16,527 bases of DNA, from assembly GCA_025357175.1 (NCBI GenBank), contig JANXPS010000059.1:1-16527 (forward strand). The letters are read 5' to 3'. Position numbers and translations under genes: made by a program. Shown piece after piece: positions 5,990 through 12,960 of this stretch (position 1 is the first letter of the stretch; each line of letters opens with the position of its first letter). The notes under the pieces are model-generated. The model had not been told where the DNA came from. It was given only the letters and a program-made list of their open reading frames with translations, and made no database searches. This stretch comes from Deltaproteobacteria bacterium. Its GTDB lineage: Bacteria; Desulfobacterota; Deferrimicrobia; Deferrimicrobiales; Deferrimicrobiaceae.

Positions 5990-8919
5990 TATAGCGCCGT
6001 AAATCGGGAAGCGTCGTCTTCGAGGCCGGGTTTTCCGGCGGTGGCCCTTGCAACCATTTCTCCCGGCGGAATTCCCTCCGACTCGCGCCAGCCGTTGCGC
6101 GCAAGCGTCTCGAACAGTCGGGCATAGGGTGCCGGAAGGGGCGCGCTTCCGGATGACCGCCCCCGGTCGCTGCGCGTTGCCCGCCGGCGATTCCAAAGGA
6201 ACAGGGCGAATCCGCCTGCGGTGAAGAGCGCCACGGCGACCGGACCGCCCGCGGGATGCGCCTTCCCGAGGGTCGCCACCGACGGCAACCTTCGTGTCGC
6301 CTCCACGATCGCCTCGATGCCGCCCGCCTGCGCCGCGAGGTCGTAATCGACGACGTACTGTTCCCACCGGTGCTGCAGCCAGTCGAGATATTTCTCCCCC
6401 TTCCCGGTCGAAAGCCGCGCTCCGGCGCCATCTCCAGGGGCGGCGGGCGTCGCGTCAAGCGTCACCCATCGCCCGTCGATCCACCCTTCCGCCCACGCGT
6501 GCGCATCCGATTGCCGGACGATCAGGTAGTCGCCGACATCGTTCCATTCCCCTCCGAGATAACCGGCCGCCGTGCGCGACGGGATGCCCGCCGACCGGAG
6601 GAGCAGGCACAGGCCGGTCGCAAAGTGTTCGCAGTAGCCCGCCTTCCGCACGAACAGGAAATCGCGGATGTCCGCGGCCGAACCGGATGTCGTATAGCGG
6701 TAGCCCGACTGGAGGAACGCGACCAGCTTCCGGGCCCGCGCGGCATCCGGGAGTCCCGGCGGGGCGATTCCGGCCGCAAGCGCCGCGATATCCCGCCAGT
6801 CGCCGGGGGGCATCCGGAGGTCGACATTCCGGGGTGGCGTGAAAACGCCGGAAGGGGGAATCGCCTTGGGCAGGAACCGGAGGCGATAGCGGATCGCGGG
6901 CCGGTCGGACACGGGCAGCACGAGGTTGCCGCCCCGTTCGACCCGAAGATCTCCCAGCGGTCCTTCGGCCGACACGGGGCTTCCATAGGTGAAGAAGGCG
7001 GCGCTGTCGAGCGGTTCCAGCGTGACGTCCGCTTCCGGTGCGCGAATCCCCACCACCTCCGGCGCGAGGAAATAGTGGGTGCCGATTCTCGGGACGGGGG
7101 TGGGCGACTCGAATCCTTTCCGCCATTGCGAGCCGGTGAAATTGGAATAGGACGCGCCCTTCAGGTAGGCGTCACCGGTGGCCGGCCTCCCTCCAGATCC
7201 CCGGAATTCGACCCGGGCGGCGACCCGCCGGTCGGAGGCCGCGCCGGAAATGTCGTCCATCGACAATGTGTCGGAGAAGCCGATCGTCTTCCGGGCGGAG
7301 GGTGATTTTCGAGACAGGTGTCCCAGCCGCAGGCGGGGCGTCGCGGTGAAGAGCAGCGCCGAGAGCAGGATGCCGGCGCCCGCGACGGCGACCAGCAGGG
7401 CGGCGGCGAAGCGGGGCGGAACCGGCGCGGCGGGCACGCCTTCCTCGGCCCGCTTCAGGGCGTGGTGCGACCACATCGCCCCGGGGCAAAGCAGCAGGAA
7501 AGCCGCCGCGATCAGGGCGAACCGGGGACCGCTCTCGGTCGCCGCGGCCGCGAGAAATTCGAGGAAGGTGACGGCGGTCAGTTGCCAGCAGTCGGAGGCG
7601 CGCTTCGGAAGCAGGAAGCGGATCGACTGGATTCCCAGGACGAGCAGCGCGCCCGACCTGAGCGGATCGCGTCCGGCCAGCAGGAAATCGGCGACGGCGG
7701 CCAGGGAGACGATCGCGCCGAAAACCGTTTCGAGGCGACGGGCCCTGATCGGCGGGAACAATCCCCGCTCCATCGCGATGCCGGCGGCGAAGGCGGCCGT
7801 GGCGGCTGCCAGGATGACGGGCGACACGCCTGCTGCCGCAAGCATCAGCAGGCCGCTGCCCCAGAATACGCGCGGGAACAGCCAGAGGATGCCGGGTCGG
7901 CCCGGAGAGGCTTCGAGGCCGGCTCCCTGCGGCGGCCCGGGGGGATCGCCGGTTCGGCTCCGTTTTCCCGTCGCGGCGGGCGGCCTGTCGGGCGGTGGAG
8001 GAGCGATTGTGGCGAGAAACCGAAGCGCCTCGTTCCGGGCGAAGCGGCCGCTCCCGTCCACGGCTACGACGCCTCCGTACCGGATCCGGTATCCGGTTCC
8101 GCTCCGCTCGCACCCGAGCACTTCGCCGCAGGCGCGGGAAACGGCGCGTTCGAAGCGGGGGCCGCCGTCCTCCTCCGGCAGCCGGATTTCCCGGATGCCC
8201 GCCCGCTCGCCCTCCCGCTCCTTGACCATTCTTCGCCCGAGCCGGGCGGTGGCTTTCCATTGGATGTCCCGTGCCGGATCGCCGGGCGCGTACTCGCGGA
8301 CGCCGCGGACACCCGATCCCGCGCCGCGGCCGCCCTCGCGTTCGTCGGCCCCGAAACCGTGCTCGATCCGGCGGGGCTCCGACGACTGCGGGTCCGGTGC
8401 CGGGTAGACGAGGATCGGCCCGGGCGACGCCGGTTCAAGCGACTTCTCGAACAGCGCGAACGGGAAACGGGTCGAGACGGCGATGCCGGAAATCACGCGC
8501 AATCCGCGCGGCCCGGCCCGGAAAGTCGCGACCCGGACGGATTCGGAGCCGGCCGGGATGTCGGCCATCCGGGTCCGGAGCGGCGTGCCGTCGATCCTGA
8601 AGGAGACGTCGAGGGAAAATGCCGGGAAGCGGCGATCCGGAGGGGGGGAGCAGGAGACGGCCAGCAGCGCCTCGCGTCCGGAAAAAGCCTCGGACGGTTG
8701 CGAAACCGACACGCGGATGCCGCGCAGCGTCAGTTCGGACAGGATGCCGGAAATGACGATGATCGAGAGGTTGGCGCTGAGGGCGATGAAGAGCAGGTTG
8801 TTGCCGGTGTTGACCGCGGCGACCCCGACGCCGAAGGTGAGGGCGAGGAACCACTTCCCCTCGCGGGTGGCCTTGAGGCGGCGGGGAGGGCGCAGCCGCC
8901 TGCGCCACGCCGTGTTCAC
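5881..8919 (-). CDS. DUF58-TgpA fusion: membrane transglutaminase-like protein, 1012 aa
   Basis: One uninterrupted frame joins two families normally encoded by adjacent genes. Residues about 22-60 hold two membrane segments. Residues about 65-300 form a DUF58 protein with the signature VREYAPGDPARDIQWKATAR at 207-226. A Pro/Gly-rich linker covers about 306-342. Residues about 343-530 carry roughly six to seven membrane segments (the TgpA N-terminal region, DUF3488). A transglutaminase-like domain at about 720-830 keeps the triad C763 (GYCEHFA), H807 (DAHAWAE) and D822 (LDATP). Another membrane helix lies at about 893-910, and a DUF4129-like tail ends the protein. The GTG start at 8919 overlaps the stop of the MoxR gene in a GTGA, which implies translational coupling. 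TgpA of Pseudomonas aeruginosa is a related inner-membrane protein with a periplasmic transglutaminase domain. The substrate is unknown, and a cell-wall or envelope role is inferred. Confidence 0.92.
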   Translation of the reverse strand: MNTAWRRRLRPPRRLKATREGKWFLALTFGVGVAAVNTGNNLLFIALSANLSIIVISGILSELTLRGIRVSVSQPSEAFSGREALLAVSCSPPPDRRFPAFSLDVSFRIDGTPLRTRMADIPAGSESVRVATFRAGPRGLRVISGIAVSTRFPFALFEKSLEPASPGPILVYPAPDPQSSEPRRIEHGFGADEREGGRGAGSGVRGVREYAPGDPARDIQWKATARLGRRMVKEREGERAGIREIRLPEEDGGPRFERAVSRACGEVLGCERSGTGYRIRYGGVVAVDGSGRFARNEALRFLATIAPPPPDRPPAATGKRSRTGDPPGPPQGAGLEASPGRPGILWLFPRVFWGSGLLMLAAAGVSPVILAAATAAFAAGIAMERGLFPPIRARRLETVFGAIVSLAAVADFLLAGRDPLRSGALLVLGIQSIRFLLPKRASDCWQLTAVTFLEFLAAAATESGPRFALIAAAFLLLCPGAMWSHHALKRAEEGVPAAPVPPRFAAALLVAVAGAGILLSALLFTATPRLRLGHLSRKSPSARKTIGFSDTLSMDDISGAASDRRVAARVEFRGSGGRPATGDAYLKGASYSNFTGSQWRKGFESPTPVPRIGTHYFLAPEVVGIRAPEADVTLEPLDSAAFFTYGSPVSAEGPLGDLRVERGGNLVLPVSDRPAIRYRLRFLPKAIPPSGVFTPPRNVDLRMPPGDWRDIAALAAGIAPPGLPDAARARKLVAFLQSGYRYTTSGSAADIRDFLFVRKAGYCEHFATGLCLLLRSAGIPSRTAAGYLGGEWNDVGDYLIVRQSDAHAWAEGWIDGRWVTLDATPAAPGDGAGARLSTGKGEKYLDWLQHRWEQYVVDYDLAAQAGGIEAIVEATRRLPSVATLGKAHPAGGPVAVALFTAGGFALFLWNRRRATRSDRGRSSGSAPLPAPYARLFETLARNGWRESEGIPPGEMVARATAGKPGLEDDASRFTALYHRDRFGAVPLSADLRAEAFGLADRLRAALSRGAAR

Positions 8920-9881
8920 TGCGGCGGCGGGACGGTGTCGACGATCTCCCGCAGCAGCGCTTCGCCCGCGTCGGCGCTCATGGAGCCGCCTTCCCCGGAC
9001 CCGGCGGCGAGCACCCGGTGGGCGAGCACCGCCGGCGCGGCGCGGCGGATGTCGCCCGGGATCACATGGTCCCGCCCGGCGAGGAGGGCGAGCGCCTGCG
9101 CCGTGGCCTTGAGCCCGATGGCGCCCCGCGGGGAGGCGCCCGTCCGGATGGCGGGGTGCGACCGGGTGGCCGCGACGACCCGGTAGACGTACGAGACGAT
9201 CGGCTCGGAAACCGTGATCGTGCAGGTGACCGCCCGCAGTTCCCTCAACTGTCCGGGATCGAGCACGGGCGCCCCGCTTTCGCGAACGGCCGAAAGACCG
9301 GATTCCCGGATCAGCCGCAGTTCGGATTCCCGGTCGGGATACGACAGCCGCAGGCGCATGTTGAACCGGTCGAGCTGCGATTCGGGCAGCGGATACGTTC
9401 CGTACTGGTCGTGGGGGTTTTGGGTCGCGATGACCAGGAAAGGATCCGGAAGCGGGTAGGTGCGGTTGTCGATCGTGACCTGCCGCTCGCTCATCGCTTC
9501 GAGCAAGGCGCTCTGGGCCCGCGGGTTGCCCCGGTTGATCTCGTCGGCCAGCACGATGTTCGCGAACAGCGGTCCCGGCGAGAAGGTGAAATCGTGGCGC
9601 GAGGCGTCGAACACGTGGACGCCCGTCACGTCCTGCGGAAGGATGTCGCTGGTGAACTGGATCCGCCGGAACGTCCCCGAGATGGCCGAGGCGATCGCAC
9701 GGGCGAGCGTCGTCTTCCCGGTGCCCGGAAGGTCGTCGAGCAGGATGTGACCGCCCGCCAGGAAGGAGGCGAGCGTCAGTTCGATCTCGGCCTGCTTGCC
9801 CAGCAGGACGGCCGTCACGTTGCGTTCGAGCAGGGCGATCAGGGCGCGCGCGTCGTCGAAAGTCATTTTTTCATTATCCAC
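8916..9881 (-). CDS. MoxR-family AAA+ ATPase
   Basis: MoxR proteins are cytoplasmic AAA+ ATPases thought to act as chaperones that mature or regulate partner complexes. Here residues 52-58 form the Walker A loop (LPGTGKTT) and residues 110-117 the Walker B motif (VLADEINR). Residues 151-156 (IATQNP) are sensor 1, ESQLDRF at 167-173 holds the arginine-finger region, and GASPRGAIGL near 248-257 is sensor 2. The 321-residue length is normal. The GTG at 9881 is preferred because GGGAGG lies seven bases upstream. An in-frame ATG at 9866 lacks such a site and would give 316 residues. The gene overlaps the DUF58-TgpA gene by four bases, matching the widespread MoxR/DUF58/transglutaminase cluster, so the fusion is its likely client. 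A divergent spacer of 64 bases separates it from the RadC-like gene. Confidence 0.94.
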   Translation of the reverse strand: MDNEKMTFDDARALIALLERNVTAVLLGKQAEIELTLASFLAGGHILLDDLPGTGKTTLARAIASAISGTFRRIQFTSDILPQDVTGVHVFDASRHDFTFSPGPLFANIVLADEINRGNPRAQSALLEAMSERQVTIDNRTYPLPDPFLVIATQNPHDQYGTYPLPESQLDRFNMRLRLSYPDRESELRLIRESGLSAVRESGAPVLDPGQLRELRAVTCTITVSEPIVSYVYRVVAATRSHPAIRTGASPRGAIGLKATAQALALLAGRDHVIPGDIRRAAPAVLAHRVLAAGSGEGGSMSADAGEALLREIVDTVPPPQ

Positions 9882-9888
9882 GATGCGG

Positions 9889-9894
9889 CCTCCC
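9889..9894 (-). promoter_or_regulatory. Shine-Dalgarno site that decides the MoxR start
   Basis: On the minus strand GGGAGG lies seven bases before the GTG at 9881. The in-frame ATG at 9866 has only A-rich sequence before it, so the GTG is the better start. Confidence 0.6.
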
Positions 9895-9945
9895 GTGGGC
9901 GGAACGAAAATTGATACTCCCGCCCTATGACGACATGGAGGGGAT

Positions 9946-10524
9946 ATGAACGATCCGCGCAAGGCCCTTGGATTGCTTGAAAACACGAAAGACGGCGAGT
10001 TGTTCCGGGTCGCGTTTCCGGACGATCCCGAAGGGATGCGCCGGGTCGCATCCGGCCCGTCGAACGAAGCAGACCCGGCGGGACGCGCACGATGGGAGGC
10101 CGTGCTCGAACTCGCGCGGCGTGCCCTGTCGGCGCCGGCCGACCGCGGCGCCCCCCACCGGTCGGCGGCCGACATCTTCGAGCGCTACCGCTACCGGCTC
10201 GCCGCCGTTCCGGTCGAGCAGTTCCACACGCTGCTTCTCGACGTGAAGCACCGGGCCATCCGCGACATCCGGGTGTCCGTCGGCATCCTCGACGGCAGCC
10301 TGATCCACCCGCGGGAAGTCTTCGCCGAAGCGGTGCGCGAGCGCGCGGCTTCCATCATCCTGGTGCACAACCATCCGAGCGGCGATCCGTCGCCCAGCCC
10401 CGAAGACCGCGAGGTGACCCGCCGGCTGCGCTCCGCAGGGGGAATCGTGGGCATCCCGGTGCTCGATCATGTCATAATCGGAAATCGCTCGTTCTACAGC
10501 TTCCGGGAGGCGTCCGACTGGTGA
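9946..10524 (+). CDS. RadC-like JAB/MPN-domain protein with reduced N-terminus
   Basis: Residues about 72-190 are the RadC-type JAB/MPN (JAMM) domain. Visible metal-site features are E91 (VEQFHTLLLD) and the HNHPSGDPSPSPED block with H141, H143 and D154. The family's terminal DHVIIG and YSFRE motifs are also present. JAMM folds can be metal-dependent proteases, but the biochemical role of bacterial RadC proteins is unsettled and the old DNA-repair link is doubtful. The usual RadC is about 220-230 residues with an N-terminal helix-hairpin-helix. Here the protein is 192 residues, and only the end of that region (RARWEAVLELARRAL) is recognisable. The ATG at 9946 has GGAGGGG close upstream. The gene overlaps plsC by four bases and probably heads the plus-strand operon. 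Confidence 0.88.
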   Translation: MNDPRKALGLLENTKDGELFRVAFPDDPEGMRRVASGPSNEADPAGRARWEAVLELARRALSAPADRGAPHRSAADIFERYRYRLAAVPVEQFHTLLLDVKHRAIRDIRVSVGILDGSLIHPREVFAEAVRERAASIILVHNHPSGDPSPSPEDREVTRRLRSAGGIVGIPVLDHVIIGNRSFYSFREASDW

Positions 10525-11258
10525 GTGAGAATGGAAGAATTGATCCCCCGGGCGGCGACGGGCTGCGTTCGCTCGCGGTCCTCCTGCTGACGATCGGCTG
10601 CTCGATGGCCGCGGTCGTCGCCGGGTGGCCAACCCGCGGCGAACGGTGGTCCGCGGCCGTCATGCGATGGTGGGGACGCGCCTTCGCCCGCATCGCCGGC
10701 TGGCGGATTTTCGTCTCGGGCCTCGAAAACCTGCCGCCGGGCGGGGCGGTCCTGGTGGCCAACCATCAAAGTCACGCCGACATCCCGCTGATCCTTGCGG
10801 CCGTCCCCGGGGAAGTGCGCTTCGTCGCCAAGAAGGAACTCGGGCGCGTCTTCCTGTTCGGCCGTGCGATGATCGCTGCCGGCAACCTCATGGTCGACCG
10901 CGCCGACCGGCGCGACGCCGTCCGGATGTTTCGCGAAGCCGAATCCCGGCTGTCCCGCGGCGAGCGGGTCGTCCTGTTCCCCGAGGGCACCCGCAGCGCG
11001 ACCGGGGCGCTCGGCGAATTCAAGTCGGGGGCTTTCCGGATCGCGGCGGGTTCGGGCGTCCCCGTGGTTCCCGTGTTCCTCGACGGGGGCCGTTTCACGC
11101 TTCCGAAGGGCGGATCCCGCGTCCACCCCGCGCGCATGACGGTCCGGGTCCTCCCGCCCCTTCCGCCCGGTCCGGATGGAGGGCCGTTGCAGCCGCACGA
11201 AATGACCCGGCTCGCCCGCGAGGCCATCGCCGCGGCGCAGGCGGTTGTGATAACCTGA
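10521..11258 (+). CDS. plsC: 1-acyl-sn-glycerol-3-phosphate acyltransferase (PlsC family)
   Basis: This inner-membrane enzyme adds the second acyl chain to lysophosphatidic acid to make phosphatidic acid in phospholipid synthesis. All four acyltransferase blocks are visible: NHQSHAD at 81-87 (the H-X4-D catalytic pair H82 and D87), GNLMVDRADR at 121-130, FPEGTRS at 153-159, and VPVVPV at 180-185. An N-terminal hydrophobic stretch (residues about 17-36) would anchor it. The 245-residue length is typical. The GTG at 10521 overlaps the stop of the RadC-like gene in a GTGA, with GGGAGG ten bases upstream. The open frame extends back to 10092, but that part lies inside the RadC-like gene. Acyltransferases acting on other lipids share these motifs, so substrate is by family only. 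Confidence 0.93.
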   Translation: MSENGRIDPPGGDGLRSLAVLLLTIGCSMAAVVAGWPTRGERWSAAVMRWWGRAFARIAGWRIFVSGLENLPPGGAVLVANHQSHADIPLILAAVPGEVRFVAKKELGRVFLFGRAMIAAGNLMVDRADRRDAVRMFREAESRLSRGERVVLFPEGTRSATGALGEFKSGAFRIAAGSGVPVVPVFLDGGRFTLPKGGSRVHPARMTVRVLPPLPPGPDGGPLQPHEMTRLAREAIAAAQAVVIT

Positions 11259-11303
11259 TCCGTTGGAATATCCAATACGGATAGGTGAAAGAGTGAGGGC
11301 CTC

Positions 11304-12956
11304 ATGACTTTGCGAGTCGTGCCGCTTGGCGGCCTGGGCGAAATCGGAATGAACGCCATGCTGTTCGACGACGGCACCACGGCGCTGCTCGTCGACGCGG
11401 GGCTCATGTTCCCCGACGAAACCATGCTGGGGATCGATTACGTCGTCCCCGATTTCACGCTGCTAGCCGACCTGGCGCCGCGTCTTGCGGGCGTCCTGCT
11501 CACCCACGGCCACGAAGACCACATCGGCGCCGTACCCTTCCTCCTCAGGGAATACAACATCCCCGTCTTCGGGACACGGTTGACGCTCGGCCTCCTCGGC
11601 AAGCGGCTGTCCGAATACGGTCTCGAGGACAGCGCGCGCCTGAACGTCGTCGGCCGCTCCGAACGGTTCCGGGTGGGATCGTTCGAAATCGAGGCGTTTC
11701 CCGTATGCCACAGCATCCCCGACGCCGTGGGCTATATCCTGCGCTGCACCGAGGGGATCTTCGTCCATACCGGCGACTTCAAGATCGACGACACGCCGCC
11801 CGACGGCATCCCGACCGCCATAGACCGGCTCGCCCGGCTCGGGCGCGAAGAGGGCGTGACCGCCCTTTTCTCCGACTCGACCAATATCGAACGGGAAGGG
11901 CACGGCCTGTCCGAGATTTTCGTCGGCGAGGCGCTTTCCGAAATCTTCGCGGCCGCTCCCGGACGCGTGATCGTCGCCATGTTCTCCTCCAACATCCACC
12001 GCGTGCAGCAGGTCATCAACGCCGCCTTCCGCAACGGACGCAAGGTGGCGGTCTGCGGCCGCAGCATGATCCGCAACATCAACACGGCCACGGAGCTGGG
12101 CTACATGCAGCTGCCGCACCCCGAGGTGCTGGTCGGAATGGAGCGGCTGGCCGAGCTGCCCGCCTCGCACGTCGTCGTCCTGACGACCGGCAGCCAGGGC
12201 GAACCGAGGTCGGCGCTGACCCAGATGGCGCTCGGCGACCACAAGTACATCAAGATCCGTCCGGGCGACACGGCGGTCCTTTCCTCCAAGTTCATCCCCG
12301 GCAACGAGCGCACCATCTTCAACGTGATCAACCACCTGTTCCTCGCCGGCGCCGACGTCCTCTACGAAAACATCTCCGAGGTGCACGTCTCCGGCCACGC
12401 GACGCGCGACGATCTCGTCCGCATGATCGAGGCGGTGCGCCCTGTGCACTTCATTCCCGTGCACGGCGAGGCGCGGTTGCTCATCCGCCACAAGCGGCTG
12501 GCCGAATCGCTCGGCGTCCCGATCGTCGAGCTGGCGCTCAACGGGCAGATCATCGAGTTCACCGACGGCATCCTTTCCCGTGGCGGCGAAATGGAAGTCA
12601 ACCGCCTCTTCGTCGACGGCAAGGGCGTGGGCGACGTCGAAGGGTTCGTCCTCAAGGACCGCTTCCAGATCGGGCAGGTGGGCCTCGTCATGGTGATCCT
12701 CGCGATTTCCGCGACCACGGGGGAAATCCTCTACGGCCCAGACGTCGTCACGCGCGGCGTCGTGACCGACCACCTCGACGAAGAGCTGCACGAGGGCGCC
12801 CGCGAGGCGGTACTTGCCTGCTGGGAAGAGGTCGGCCCCGAGGTCCGCAAGGACTACGCCGAGTTCAAGGACGAGGTCCGGCGGGCGCTGCGCCGTTTCT
12901 TCAACAAGCGGCTCGACCGCAAGCCGGTCATCCTGCCGGTCCTGATGGAGCTCTAG
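11304..12956 (+). CDS. rnj: Ribonuclease J
   Basis: RNase J is a metallo-beta-lactamase/beta-CASP enzyme with endonuclease and 5'-3' exonuclease activity in RNA decay and maturation. The N-terminal block GGLGEIGMN and DAGLMFPDETMLGIDYVVPD are family signatures. The metal site is visible as HGHEDHIG (H68, H70, D72, H73), CHSIPDA (H136) and HTGDFK (D158). Later blocks SDSTN, VSGHATRDDL and FIPVHGE complete the beta-CASP part. The length of 550 residues is normal. The ATG at 11304 has GAGGG four bases upstream. A 45-base gap follows plsC and only four bases separate it from ftsK, so it is probably co-transcribed with both. It is the only annotated ribonuclease in the window. Confidence 0.96.
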   Translation: MTLRVVPLGGLGEIGMNAMLFDDGTTALLVDAGLMFPDETMLGIDYVVPDFTLLADLAPRLAGVLLTHGHEDHIGAVPFLLREYNIPVFGTRLTLGLLGKRLSEYGLEDSARLNVVGRSERFRVGSFEIEAFPVCHSIPDAVGYILRCTEGIFVHTGDFKIDDTPPDGIPTAIDRLARLGREEGVTALFSDSTNIEREGHGLSEIFVGEALSEIFAAAPGRVIVAMFSSNIHRVQQVINAAFRNGRKVAVCGRSMIRNINTATELGYMQLPHPEVLVGMERLAELPASHVVVLTTGSQGEPRSALTQMALGDHKYIKIRPGDTAVLSSKFIPGNERTIFNVINHLFLAGADVLYENISEVHVSGHATRDDLVRMIEAVRPVHFIPVHGEARLLIRHKRLAESLGVPIVELALNGQIIEFTDGILSRGGEMEVNRLFVDGKGVGDVEGFVLKDRFQIGQVGLVMVILAISATTGEILYGPDVVTRGVVTDHLDEELHEGAREAVLACWEEVGPEVRKDYAEFKDEVRRALRRFFNKRLDRKPVILPVLMEL

Positions 12957-12960
12957 ACCC

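Noticed and set aside
7318..9186. 622-codon open frame on the plus strand
   Set aside because: It is antisense to the DUF58-TgpA fusion and the end of the MoxR gene. Its product is Gly/Arg/Gln-rich with no motifs.
10092..10520. Upstream extension of the plsC frame
   Set aside because: It lies inside the RadC-like gene in another frame, and the extra residues are Arg-rich with no motifs. The GTG at 10521 has a ribosome-binding site and gives the normal length.
11260..11280. Imperfect inverted repeat (TTGGA-ATA-TCCAA core) between plsC and rnj as a terminator
   Set aside because: The stem is only five to eight pairs with a bulge and no T-run follows, so an intrinsic terminator is not supported.
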